A stretch of DNA of 64,000 nt, taken from NCBI GenBank assembly GCA_017303415.1, contig JAFLBJ010000001.1, forward strand, positions 496,001 to 560,000, read 5' to 3'. A model generated the notes under the pieces. The model made no database searches and was not told where the DNA came from. It saw nothing but the letters and a program-made list of their open reading frames with translations. A program made the translations under genes and the position numbers. Positions 25,685 through 34,479 of the stretch are shown here, one piece after another (position 1 is the stretch's first letter; each line of letters begins with the position of its first letter). Source of the DNA: Chitinophagales bacterium. GTDB lineage: Bacteria > Bacteroidota > Bacteroidia > Chitinophagales > Chitinophagaceae.

Positions 25685-27169
25685 ATGGCTTTAAGTCAGG
25701 GTTTACACCAAAAGTTACTACAAAAACTTTCCCCACAGCAAATTCAATTAATGAAATTGCTGCAGGTCCCTACGGCCAACCTGGAAGAACGCATCAAAGA
25801 AGAGCTGGAGGAGAACCCCGCCCTGGAACTGGAAGAAGAAGGAGCCGAAAGCAGCGATGACCTGGTAGATGAATTTGCGGATAACAGTCCAGAGGAAGCA
25901 GAAGAAGCGGATGGAAGCGAAGAGGACTACGACAATATTGATATAAGTGAATATGTACAGGATGGCGATGATGATATCGCCGATTACCGCCTGCGGGATG
26001 ATAATTATCCCGATGAGGAGACCCGGACCTCCCCGGTTAAGACGGAAACCAGTTTTTACGAGACCCTCCTGTTGCAACTGGGTATGCTGAACCTCGAAGA
26101 GCGTGAGCAGCGAATAGCCGAACACATTATTGGGAGTATTGATGAAGACGGCTACCTGCGCCGCGAAACCTCCGCCATTGTGGATGACCTCGCTTTTCGC
26201 CAAAACATCATGGCCAGTCCTCAGGAAGTGGAAAAGATCATTGATATGATCCAGCAGTTCGATCCTCCGGGTGTAGGCGCACGTGATCTGCAGGAATGTT
26301 TGCTGCTACAGCTTCATCGCCTGAAACTCGAGGGACATGATGTAGATACCGCCATGCAAGCCATAAGCCGGTATTTTGACGAATTCACCAAGAAGCACTA
26401 CGAACGTATACAACGTGGGCTCGACCTGACCGAAGAGGAACTGAAAGATGTAATGAAGCAGGTAGTAAGGCTCAATCCCAAACCCGGTGGCAACCTGACC
26501 ACTATGAACAAGGCAGAAAGCTATGTGGTGCCCGACTTCTTTATCTTCAATAACAATGGTAAACTGGAACTGACCCTCAACTCCCGCAATGCACCCGATC
26601 TCCGGATCAGTGGAGGCTACCGCGATATGCTCAAAGAATATGAGACCGGGTCAAAAAAAGATAAACGCCAGAAAGAGGCCGTTCTTTTTATCAAACAAAA
26701 AATTGATGCCGCTAAATGGTTCATTGACGCCATCAAACAAAGACAGCATACCCTGCTGAGCACAATGACCGCCATCATGAGCCATCAGGAAGATTTCTTT
26801 CTCACCGGAGATGAGACCAGCATGCGGCCCATGATCCTGAAAGACATAGCCGAAATTACCAATCTGGATATTTCCACAGTAAGCCGGGTAGCCAACAGCA
26901 AATTCGTACAAACCGAGTTTGGTACCTATCGGCTTAAATTCTTCTTCTCCGAATCACTCAGTACCGATAGCGGCGAAGAGGTTTCCACCCGTGAAGTAAA
27001 AAAGATACTGAGCGACTTCATCGAAAGCGAGAACAAACGCAAACCGCATAGCGACGAAAAATTGACCGATCTACTTCAGGAAAAAGGGTATAATATTGCA
27101 CGTCGAACCGTAGCCAAATACAGGGAACAATTGAACATCCCCGTGGCCAGGCTCCGGAAAGAACTGTAA
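25685..27169 (+). CDS. rpoN: RNA polymerase sigma-54 factor
   Basis: Sigma-54 directs RNA polymerase to -24/-12 promoters, which need an AAA+ activator. The 494-residue protein has the glutamine-rich activator-interacting region I (residues 1-50, QKLLQKLSPQQIQLMKLLQ), an acidic region II (about 50-115), the core-binding region (about 120-250), the HTH (about 375, ISTVSRVANSKFV) and the RpoN box ARRTVAKYREQLNIP (about 472). A sigma-54 activator gene lies at 38.6 kb in this window. The next gene begins 1 bp after the stop, so the two form an operon. Confidence 0.97.
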   Translation: MALSQGLHQKLLQKLSPQQIQLMKLLQVPTANLEERIKEELEENPALELEEEGAESSDDLVDEFADNSPEEAEEADGSEEDYDNIDISEYVQDGDDDIADYRLRDDNYPDEETRTSPVKTETSFYETLLLQLGMLNLEEREQRIAEHIIGSIDEDGYLRRETSAIVDDLAFRQNIMASPQEVEKIIDMIQQFDPPGVGARDLQECLLLQLHRLKLEGHDVDTAMQAISRYFDEFTKKHYERIQRGLDLTEEELKDVMKQVVRLNPKPGGNLTTMNKAESYVVPDFFIFNNNGKLELTLNSRNAPDLRISGGYRDMLKEYETGSKKDKRQKEAVLFIKQKIDAAKWFIDAIKQRQHTLLSTMTAIMSHQEDFFLTGDETSMRPMILKDIAEITNLDISTVSRVANSKFVQTEFGTYRLKFFFSESLSTDSGEEVSTREVKKILSDFIESENKRKPHSDEKLTDLLQEKGYNIARRTVAKYREQLNIPVARLRKEL

Positions 27170-27170
27170 T

Positions 27171-27851
27171 ATGAGCACCATCCTTGCCATCGACGAACAG
27201 AACCAGATCACCGAAACATACGAAAAGCTCCCCCAGCCAAAATGGCTTCGCTGGGTCGCAACTTTTTTCTCTTATCTTTTTCACCCCCTTTTCATTCCGG
27301 TTTATGTCACGCTCTTTCTGGTGATCGAACATCCCTATTTATTTCCCGGGTTCAACCCCTGGCGAAAACTGACCACCGTATTACAGGTTTTTGTCAACTG
27401 TACTTTTCTTCCGTTGGTAAGTATCCTGCTATTGCTTGCCTTAAAATTCATCAAGTCCATACACCTGCGCACCCGCCAGGACCGGATCATTCCCTATGCC
27501 ATCAGCATGATCTTTTATTTCTGGAACTGGTATGCTTTCAAGAATAATTTTGCCCCGGAGCCGCTGGTCGCATTTATGCTGGCCACCTTTATCACCTCTA
27601 TCGCGGGTTTTATTGCCAATATTTATATCAAGATCAGTATGCATACCATGGCAGCAGGTGCTCTTGTGGCCTTTATTGCGGGTATGGCCCTCACCGAATC
27701 GGTCAATTATACAGTATTTCTCTCCATCGCCCTACTCATAGCGGGTATTGTAGGCACAGCCCGGCTCATCGTACATGGTCATAGCCCCACCGAGATCTAT
27801 GCAGGTTTTCTGGTAGGTGTATTGGCCCAGGTGGTCGCATTTTTTATTTAA
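27171..27851 (+). CDS. PAP2-like membrane phosphatase family protein
   Basis: Six-helix inner-membrane protein of 226 residues. Motifs resembling type 2 phosphatidic acid phosphatase are KISMHTMAAG (C2-like, about 161) and RLIVHGHSPTEIYAGFLVG (C3-like, about 200). The C1 motif KxxxxxxRP is poorly kept (RTRQDRIIPYAIS), so activity is uncertain. It is co-transcribed with rpoN, which looks positional rather than functional. Confidence 0.75.
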   Translation: MSTILAIDEQNQITETYEKLPQPKWLRWVATFFSYLFHPLFIPVYVTLFLVIEHPYLFPGFNPWRKLTTVLQVFVNCTFLPLVSILLLLALKFIKSIHLRTRQDRIIPYAISMIFYFWNWYAFKNNFAPEPLVAFMLATFITSIAGFIANIYIKISMHTMAAGALVAFIAGMALTESVNYTVFLSIALLIAGIVGTARLIVHGHSPTEIYAGFLVGVLAQVVAFFI

Positions 27852-27852
27852 A

Positions 27853-27890
27853 AAAACAAAAGCCCAATCTTACGATCAGGCTGTTTGTTT
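27853..27890. terminator. Bidirectional terminator between convergent genes
   Basis: AAACAAAAGCC and GGCTGTTTGTTT form a stem with one bulge around a 14-base loop. An A-run on one side and T-rich sequence on the other suit termination of both the PAP2-like gene and the L,D-transpeptidase gene. Confidence 0.6.
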
Positions 27891-27917
27891 CATCCATCCT
27901 TATGTACTATGTCCAAT

Positions 27918-28652
27918 CTAGCCGTTTAATATTTTTGATGTCTTCAGATAAGTATTGCTGGGATGATAAATAAAAAGGCAGGAGCCATCCTTAATGGTTT
28001 CAATGATATCCTTTGTTTCTTCAGCAGGTATCGCAGGGCAGCCAAAACTCCGGCCCAGGAAAGGACTGCGGTCAAGAAATTTATCGCCGACATAATTGGA
28101 CCCATGGATCACAATATGCCGCAACATGGCCTTATCATTGATTCCTTTTTCTACCCCTTGTAAACGAAGCGAAAGACCATGTCCTCCTTTATAGGTAGAG
28201 CTGGTGATATAAAAACCAAGACTGCTTTTATGCGAACGGGGACTATTGGAGAAGCTTTTGGCAAACTCACCACCTGAATTACGGCCATGGGCCACATAGG
28301 TGTTCTTTAATACCTGGAAATTCTCCATATCCACGAGGTAAAGCCTCTTATTGCGGGAAGACTGACTAAAATCGCAAATGGTCAACAGGCCATTCTTACG
28401 TATCAAGCCTTTTTCTACTAATTCTGTGTACCCTTTATAGGCATATTGAAATGCTTCTTCGCTCAGGCCTAATTGATCGAGGTCAAGACTATCAAACAGA
28501 AACTGGGCTTTCTCGGCCAGGGTAGTAGTCCTGGCAATCGGGGCTTCAACAGAATAACTGTGAAGGGGGCGGCTTCCTGCCCTCAGTTGAGGTACCACAG
28601 TTGTGATAGCGGACAAGCCGGTGAGAATAAAGAGGTGGATCAGTTTACTCAT
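27918..28652 (-). CDS. Murein L,D-transpeptidase catalytic domain protein (YkuD_2 type)
   Basis: Exported 244-residue protein with a signal peptide from MSKLIHLFILTGLSAITTVV; the start at 28652 removes 10 unlikely leader residues. The YkuD_2-like domain (about 85-235) shows AHGRNSGGEFAKSFSN (about 135), the catalytic histidine in RHIVIHGSNYV (about 190) and the catalytic cysteine in GRSFGCPAIP (about 212). Such enzymes form or remodel 3-3 peptidoglycan crosslinks in the periplasm. It is monocistronic; the adjacent hairpin at 27853-27890 probably ends its transcript. Confidence 0.87.
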   Translation of the reverse strand: MSKLIHLFILTGLSAITTVVPQLRAGSRPLHSYSVEAPIARTTTLAEKAQFLFDSLDLDQLGLSEEAFQYAYKGYTELVEKGLIRKNGLLTICDFSQSSRNKRLYLVDMENFQVLKNTYVAHGRNSGGEFAKSFSNSPRSHKSSLGFYITSSTYKGGHGLSLRLQGVEKGINDKAMLRHIVIHGSNYVGDKFLDRSPFLGRSFGCPAIPAEETKDIIETIKDGSCLFIYHPSNTYLKTSKILNG

Positions 28653-28850
28653 TGGATACGGACGGTTTTTCAATTCTACCAAACGAAAGCGAAAGTGAAA
28701 ATATTATTGAGAATCAGTAAATACAAACAAAACAGCTTTCTTTTTTTATTGCGCGAATTATTACCCGGAATATCCGGTAAATCGTTTAGAAATAATACAC
28801 TACCTGACTATAGTAGTTTCCCATTTTCTACGTGTAAACAATTAGCGCTT

Positions 28851-29879
28851 TTAATGAATCGTACGTTGCTTTGTAATGAACTCATTAGAGTATATCCTCA
28901 GCAGCAGTATAAACATTGAGATGAGGAGTGGACCAAAAATCAGACCAATAAACCCAAAAAGGTTCAATCCGACAATAACTCCAAAAACAGTGATGAGGGG
29001 ATGTATATTTCCTATCCTGCTTTGCAGGGTAAACCGAAAGAGATTATCCACTGTTCCTATTAAACCAAAACCCCATATGAGCATGAATATACCTTGCCAG
29101 TTTTGCCCATTGGCAAAAAGTATAATGGATAACGGGACATAAGCCAATGCAGCCCCCACAATGGGGATCATGGCCGTGATACAGGTAACCACAAACCAGA
29201 ACCAGGGTTCATTTACACCTACTATGAAATACCCGATCAGGGCAACAATGCCTTGCAGAATGGCGATCACCGGGATTCCAATGGCGTTGGACACTACCAT
29301 ATTATTGATCTCTGATCCGATACGGGCTACATTCTCGTCCTTCAGGGGCACATGCTCATACAAGGCATCTTCCATTTTACGGCCATTCACCAGCATGAAA
29401 TAGAGCATAAAGTACATGAAGAAGATCGTGGTCAGTGTATTAAACGTGGCATTTAACACTTTTGGCACCAGGTCGGTAATGGCTTTTTGTAATTGCTTGA
29501 TATTATCCGCACTTAACAACTTGATGTCAAACCGCTGGTCAATATCACTCACGATTTTTTGCAGCGCAGCGCTTAATTCAGAAGAATGATCGACCACATA
29601 GGTCACCTTGGATGAAAGCATGTTTACCAGCAGTCCGATGGGTACCAGGATCACAATCAAAGAAAGGAACATGATAAAGAATGCCGCCAATCCCGGTTTC
29701 CATTTACGCTTCTCTACCAACCGGAAATACCTTTTATGCAACAATACATAGAGCGTCACTGCTCCAAGCAAGGCCGGAAGGAAGGTATATAACTCCAAAA
29801 AAAGCAATAGCCCGAGCAATACTATAATGACCAGAAAGAATATCTGGCGAATGCGGTTCTGGTCAATGGCAGTACTCAT
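28851..29879 (-). CDS. AI-2E family transporter (UPF0118/PerM-like)
   Basis: Inner-membrane permease of 342 residues with about eight helices: two N-terminal pairs (about 8-45 and 60-85), a soluble middle part (about 90-150) and a C-terminal bundle (about 150-335). The family signature GLNLFGFIGLIFGPLLIS lies near residue 303, and IPIVGAALAYVPLSI near 241. Members export various solutes; quorum-signal export is only one case. It lies 26 bp after the MATE pump gene on the same strand and so is probably its operon partner. Confidence 0.9.
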   Translation of the reverse strand: MSTAIDQNRIRQIFFLVIIVLLGLLLFLELYTFLPALLGAVTLYVLLHKRYFRLVEKRKWKPGLAAFFIMFLSLIVILVPIGLLVNMLSSKVTYVVDHSSELSAALQKIVSDIDQRFDIKLLSADNIKQLQKAITDLVPKVLNATFNTLTTIFFMYFMLYFMLVNGRKMEDALYEHVPLKDENVARIGSEINNMVVSNAIGIPVIAILQGIVALIGYFIVGVNEPWFWFVVTCITAMIPIVGAALAYVPLSIILFANGQNWQGIFMLIWGFGLIGTVDNLFRFTLQSRIGNIHPLITVFGVIVGLNLFGFIGLIFGPLLISMFILLLRIYSNEFITKQRTIH

Positions 29880-29905
29880 GTAGTTAAAATTAAGATTTCC
29901 TTATG

Positions 29906-31330
29906 CTAGACCTTTGTTTCTTTCCATTTTCCCCGTTTAAATAATACAAAGGCGGCTATCGCGATGGCTGTTTCCGCCACGGGTACGGCAATAAACGCGC
30001 CAGTAGGCCCAAGGTTGAACCCATTGGCCAATGTATAGGCCAGGGGTATCTGGAACATCCAGAACCCGATGAAGTTGATCCAGGTGGGCGCCTTGGTGTC
30101 TCCTGCCCCGTTCAGCGCCTGTATCATTACCATTCCTATACCATAAAAGATATACCCCGAGCCTATGATCTGCAGGGCAAGGGCCCCATATCTATGTACC
30201 TCGGGCTCCTGGGTGAATATGCTGATGATAGGCGATGCGAAAAACACAAACAGGATCATTACACCTGACATGAAAATTGCATTGTACTTCATGGTGAGCA
30301 GGGCGCTCTTCTCCGCCCGGTCGGGATGACCGGCCCCAAGGTTTTGTCCCACCAGTGTTGCAGCCGCATTGCTCAATCCCCAGGCGGGCAGGATAAAGAA
30401 GACAATATTCCGGATGGCGACCTGATATCCGGCTACGGCATCCGTGCTTCCCGATACGGCTACCAGACGACCCAAAACGATCCAGCTACCCGACTGAATG
30501 ATGAACTGCAGGGTGGCGGGCCAACCTACCTCTACCAGGGTCTTGATCACAGGCAGGTCCCACCTGAAATGAGGACGCTTGAACTTGATAACCCCTCTTT
30601 TGGAGAAGAAAAGGTGGTAACACTGATACAACACCCCCGTTCCTCGACCAATTGTAGTAGCAATGGCAGCGCCTTTCAAACCCAGTTCAGGGAAAGGCCC
30701 ATACCCATAGATCAGCATGGGACAAAGGATGATGTTCAGTAAACTCGCGAGTGCCAGGCTCCACATGGCCTTGGAAGCATCGCCTGCGCCACGAAATATC
30801 CCATTGATCAGAAAGAGAAGGATGATGACCATACTACCCCCAAACATGATCCGGGTGAAAATGGCCCCTTCTTTAATCACCTCATCCTCGGCACCCATGA
30901 TACGCAGGATATCTTCAGCAAAAAAGATTCCCAGTACACCAAAAACCACCGCCGCGATCATGGCGATATAGATCGACATGACCCCGGCATGCGCGGCCGC
31001 ATCCGGGTTTTTCTCCCCTACCCGACGGGCTACCACCGCTGTGGCAGCCGTACTCAATCCAATAGCGAGAGAGTAAACTATGGTAATGGAAAACTCAGTC
31101 AACCCCACCGTAGCAATGGCATACTTGCTATTGGGTAAATGGCTGACGAAATAAATATCTACAACCGCAAACACACTTTCCAATCCCAACTCAAGGATCA
31201 TAGGAATGGCCAATAAGAATATGGCCTTGCGCATACTTCCCTGTGTATAATCCCTTTCAACCCCCTTGATGGCTTCAAGGGATAGATTGAGGGCATAACT
31301 TATTCTTTCGAAAAATTGCTTTATTGACAT
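29906..31330 (-). CDS. MATE family efflux transporter
   Basis: Multidrug and toxin extrusion antiporter of 474 residues with 12 predicted helices in two 6-helix halves. Half one opens at RKAIFLLAIPMILELGLESVF (in part, about 33-52) and half two at GWPATLQFIIQSGSWIV (about 272). VGQNLGAGHPDRAEKSALL (about 330) is the half-two counterpart of VARRVGEKNPDAAAHAG (about 100). It exports organic cations using an ion gradient; the substrate is unknown. It is the first gene of a two-gene operon with the AI-2E-type permease. Confidence 0.92.
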   Translation of the reverse strand: MSIKQFFERISYALNLSLEAIKGVERDYTQGSMRKAIFLLAIPMILELGLESVFAVVDIYFVSHLPNSKYAIATVGLTEFSITIVYSLAIGLSTAATAVVARRVGEKNPDAAAHAGVMSIYIAMIAAVVFGVLGIFFAEDILRIMGAEDEVIKEGAIFTRIMFGGSMVIILLFLINGIFRGAGDASKAMWSLALASLLNIILCPMLIYGYGPFPELGLKGAAIATTIGRGTGVLYQCYHLFFSKRGVIKFKRPHFRWDLPVIKTLVEVGWPATLQFIIQSGSWIVLGRLVAVSGSTDAVAGYQVAIRNIVFFILPAWGLSNAAATLVGQNLGAGHPDRAEKSALLTMKYNAIFMSGVMILFVFFASPIISIFTQEPEVHRYGALALQIIGSGYIFYGIGMVMIQALNGAGDTKAPTWINFIGFWMFQIPLAYTLANGFNLGPTGAFIAVPVAETAIAIAAFVLFKRGKWKETKV

Positions 31331-31779
31331 GGATGATAAAAAATTGAAAATAATAGAAGCCCGATCCCGAAGGGACAGGTAATTTGATCATGGAGGAGGT
31401 CCGATCGGACCAATTAAAGCTTCATATGCTGAAATTGAAGAAGGGCAAAACTATGGTTATTTTTTACAAAAAACCCACCACCCCCACCAAAAATGGATGA
31501 GCAGCTCTTTTTTAATATGGCCGGAAAAGATTTTTGAAGGAAATGCAACCCGAAAAGGTCAACCACGGTCTAACAATCGGTTTTTCATAGGAAATTGGAT
31601 AGAAAACGGGGCTGGATGTCTATCTGGCCCTTCTTTTTTTACAGCAGGCAGGAATAAAGGCTGTTAGCTATTAAAAAAATAGCAATAAGTTTTTATAAAT
31701 CAATTACTTATTTCAATATTGACAGAGCTGACCAAAAGCTAAAAGCCAATAGCTAATAGCTTTTCTCAAATAGCTTCTC
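31331..31779. other. Intergenic region with palindrome and AGCTA-type repeats
   Basis: About 450 bp without a recognisable gene. A 14-bp perfect palindrome GGTCCGATCGGACC lies at 31398-31411, in a position to regulate the MATE gene. GGGCTGG and CTGGCCC (31612-31630) followed by a T-run look like a weak terminator on the plus strand, where no gene is known. AGCTAATAGC-type repeats lie at 31661-31672 and 31734-31764, just after the kinase stop codon. No riboswitch fold is recognised. Confidence 0.5.
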
Positions 31780-34338
31780 TCAAGCCAGATTCTTCTGTAT
31801 CACTCCCACCAACTCTTCCTCATTAAATGGCTTGGTTACATAATCATTCATCCCTACCTGGAAGCACCGTTCATTATCCCGGCGCATAGCACTGGCGGTA
31901 AGCGCGATCACGGGAATGGTGAGTTTGAGCTCATTTCTGATCTGGAATGTAGCGTTTAACCCGTCCATAACCGGCATTTGCAGGTCCATCAGCACCAGGT
32001 CAAACGGTTGTTCCCGAAGTAATCTGATGGCATCGGCGCCGTTTTCGGCTTCTGTAATATTCACTCCATAATCCGATAATACCGCGGAGGCGACCATACG
32101 GTTCATCTCCACATCATCAACCAACAGGATCCGGCAATTACGCAATTTGCTGCTGTCATATGCCATAGGGGTAGCATTTGTTTCCGGTTTTTGTTCGGCG
32201 CGACGGAATGGTAACTGTAATACGATCGTGGTTCCCTCGTTCTTCAGGCTATGAACTTCAATATAGCCGCCCATTAATTCCACCAGGTGTTTGGTGATCG
32301 ACATGCCCAGACCGGTTCCTCCGTAGCGACGGGTAACGGATTTATCCTCCTGCGAGAATTTATCAAACAAATTAGCCATGAATTCTTTCTCCATCCCCAC
32401 GCCGGTATCGGTTACTTTTAATTTGATCTCCTGATGGGCGGGTGTATCACTGTGTAAACTGGCTTCGATACCGATCCATCCCTTTTCGGTAAACTTGATC
32501 GCATTTCCCAACATGTTAAGCAGGATCTGTTTCAACCGGTGCGGGTCACCTTTCAAATAGGATTGTATTTCCGGATCGATCTTCACTTTGAGTGGCAATC
32601 CTTTCTCCTCTGCTCGCTGCGACATCACCGCGGCAGTTTCACTGATCACGGCATGGAAATCAAAATCAATTTCTTCAATGGTCATCTTGCCTTGCTCTAT
32701 TTTAGAAATATCCAGGATATCATTGATCAGCACCAACAGGTGTTGCGAAGCGGAATTAATATTTTGCACAAAACCCTTGTGTTTCTCGGGCAGGTCGGTC
32801 TTCATCAATTGACTGCCAAATCCAATGATCGCATTCAACGGCGTGCGTATCTCATGGCTCATATTTGCCAGGAAGTTCTCTTTAAGTTTCTCGGCATGTT
32901 CCGCCTTCTTCAGGGCTTCAATAAGTCGTTTCTGGTTGTTTACATTCTCAGTAATATCTGTTCCAATACCGGAAATACCCAGCACTTTTCCAGCCGGATC
33001 AAATAATGGAAAGAGTACGAAAGAGTATTTTCTGGCAAATCCTTTTTCCATGATATCCTGTCTTACCTCCACCGATTTCTGTGACTCCAGTATCCTTCGT
33101 TCAAATTTCAGGAACTTCTGTGCGATCTCTTCTCCAAAAATTTCCTGATCCAATTTCCCGATGATGTTTGGCGTCTGCAAGTCGAGTACCTGGGCAAATT
33201 GGCGGTTGACCTGGATATAGCGGCCTTCATTGTCTTTGATAAAGATGATCTGCGGACAGTTATCCAGAATGGATTGCAACAATAAATGTGATTCCCTTCT
33301 TTCCTGGTTACGCTTGGCTCTTTCCTCATCCAGCAGGTACATCTCGGTCACATCCTTGGTGATACACTGAAAACCATAAGGCAGGTCACTGGCATAGAGC
33401 AAAACCGCTTGTTGTTCCATCCATTTCTGTTCCCCTTCCCGGGTGATGATAGGAAATTTAATGGTTGATTCTGTCAGGTGATTGTTCAGCATGTGCTGGT
33501 AAAAATTGATCACCGTTTCCTGCCAGTCAGGGTCCACCAGTTTTAAAAAACTGTTTCCAACCAATTCACTCACCTCAAAACCGGTAACTCGGGTGGCATA
33601 GGAACTGACAAAGGTGAATGTCCCTTTAAGGTCTGTGGTAAAAAGGACAACGCCTGACTGATCGATCAATTCCCGGTATTTCTTCTCATTCACATGCGCA
33701 TTGAATTCCGCCTTTTTTCTTCTTTTGATCTGGTCACTGATGCGTATCAGCATGAAATAAACAACCAGGAATGTCGCGAGACTGATGATCAGTGTGGTGA
33801 TATAATAATTCTTGGAGGCTTTGTCAAACCTTGCCATGTTTCCGTCAAACACACCTTCATTGAAACGCCTGACTTTTGATACTTGTTGATTGATCTTATT
33901 ATTGATCCTCTTTTTCTCGGTAAAAAACTGGAGATAGGAACCGGAGAGGGTATCATGCCTGGCCTGGATCTGATGTGCAGATAGCTGAACTTTCTGGTCC
34001 ATCAATTCTTTTAATTGCTGCATATTGGCCACCTGTTCAGGATAGGCTTCATAGGATTCGATCATCCGGGTAGCGATCGTTGTAACCGTTCCGGTATCAT
34101 CCCTGAACTTATCCAGATAGTAAGGGTCGCCCGAAAGCGAATAGCTGACGGAAGAAGCGTCCGCTGAAGCAAGCGCCTCATTCAGATCGTTCAGGTTCTG
34201 TAATTGGCTGTTCAGTTCCTGAAAAGCCTGATTGCCCACCGCATTGTTGGAAATATTCCTTTTTGTCTGCCAGAGAAAGAAGGCCAGTACAAAAAAGGAA
34301 AACACAATGACAAAGAGGACGTTTTGATAGGTTTTCAT
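31780..34338 (-). CDS. Membrane hybrid histidine kinase (CHASE3-PAS-PAS-HK-receiver)
   Basis: 852-residue inner-membrane sensor. Helices at about 6-24 and 178-199 flank a CHASE3-like periplasmic domain. Two PAS domains follow (about 215-335 and 350-470), then HisKA with NMSHEIRTPLNAIIG (His495), HATPase_c (N-box NMLGNAIKFTEKG about 605, G boxes DTGVGM and GGTGLGMSI), and a C-terminal receiver (about 735-850, Asp in LVLMDLQMPVMDG). It has no HPt of its own. The soluble kinase gene upstream does encode an HPt, which could serve both. The start is 129 bp after that gene, separated by a short-period repeat. Confidence 0.93.
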   Translation of the reverse strand: MKTYQNVLFVIVFSFFVLAFFLWQTKRNISNNAVGNQAFQELNSQLQNLNDLNEALASADASSVSYSLSGDPYYLDKFRDDTGTVTTIATRMIESYEAYPEQVANMQQLKELMDQKVQLSAHQIQARHDTLSGSYLQFFTEKKRINNKINQQVSKVRRFNEGVFDGNMARFDKASKNYYITTLIISLATFLVVYFMLIRISDQIKRRKKAEFNAHVNEKKYRELIDQSGVVLFTTDLKGTFTFVSSYATRVTGFEVSELVGNSFLKLVDPDWQETVINFYQHMLNNHLTESTIKFPIITREGEQKWMEQQAVLLYASDLPYGFQCITKDVTEMYLLDEERAKRNQERRESHLLLQSILDNCPQIIFIKDNEGRYIQVNRQFAQVLDLQTPNIIGKLDQEIFGEEIAQKFLKFERRILESQKSVEVRQDIMEKGFARKYSFVLFPLFDPAGKVLGISGIGTDITENVNNQKRLIEALKKAEHAEKLKENFLANMSHEIRTPLNAIIGFGSQLMKTDLPEKHKGFVQNINSASQHLLVLINDILDISKIEQGKMTIEEIDFDFHAVISETAAVMSQRAEEKGLPLKVKIDPEIQSYLKGDPHRLKQILLNMLGNAIKFTEKGWIGIEASLHSDTPAHQEIKLKVTDTGVGMEKEFMANLFDKFSQEDKSVTRRYGGTGLGMSITKHLVELMGGYIEVHSLKNEGTTIVLQLPFRRAEQKPETNATPMAYDSSKLRNCRILLVDDVEMNRMVASAVLSDYGVNITEAENGADAIRLLREQPFDLVLMDLQMPVMDGLNATFQIRNELKLTIPVIALTASAMRRDNERCFQVGMNDYVTKPFNEEELVGVIQKNLA

Positions 34339-34382
34339 CTATTGGATGGTATGATTTTTATTTTACTTGTGAAATGCTGATC

Positions 34383-34479
34383 GTCAGTCGTGAGTCGTGA
34401 ATCGTGAATCGTGAGTTTTCACCACTGACGTTTCACGTCTCACGTCTCACATCTCACGTCTCACGCCTCACCCCTCACG
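34383..34479. repeat. Seven-base-period repeat tract (CGTGAAT / TCTCACG words)
   Basis: The left part (34383-34413) repeats CGTGAGT/CGTGAAT and the right part (34428-34479) repeats CACGTCT/CACGCCT. The two parts are roughly reverse complements, so the tract can fold back on itself. It runs through the stop codon (34468-34470) of the soluble hybrid kinase gene, so the last codons of that gene are made of repeat sequence. The lack of unique spacers and the 7-base period exclude a CRISPR array. Confidence 0.75.

Noticed and set aside
31612..31640. Intrinsic terminator on the plus strand
   Set aside because: The stem has two G-U pairs and no plus-strand gene lies upstream; it is mentioned only within the gap entry.
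34383..34479. Possible CRISPR-like array of short repeats
   Set aside because: The period is about 7 bases, there are no unique spacers, and no cas gene is near.
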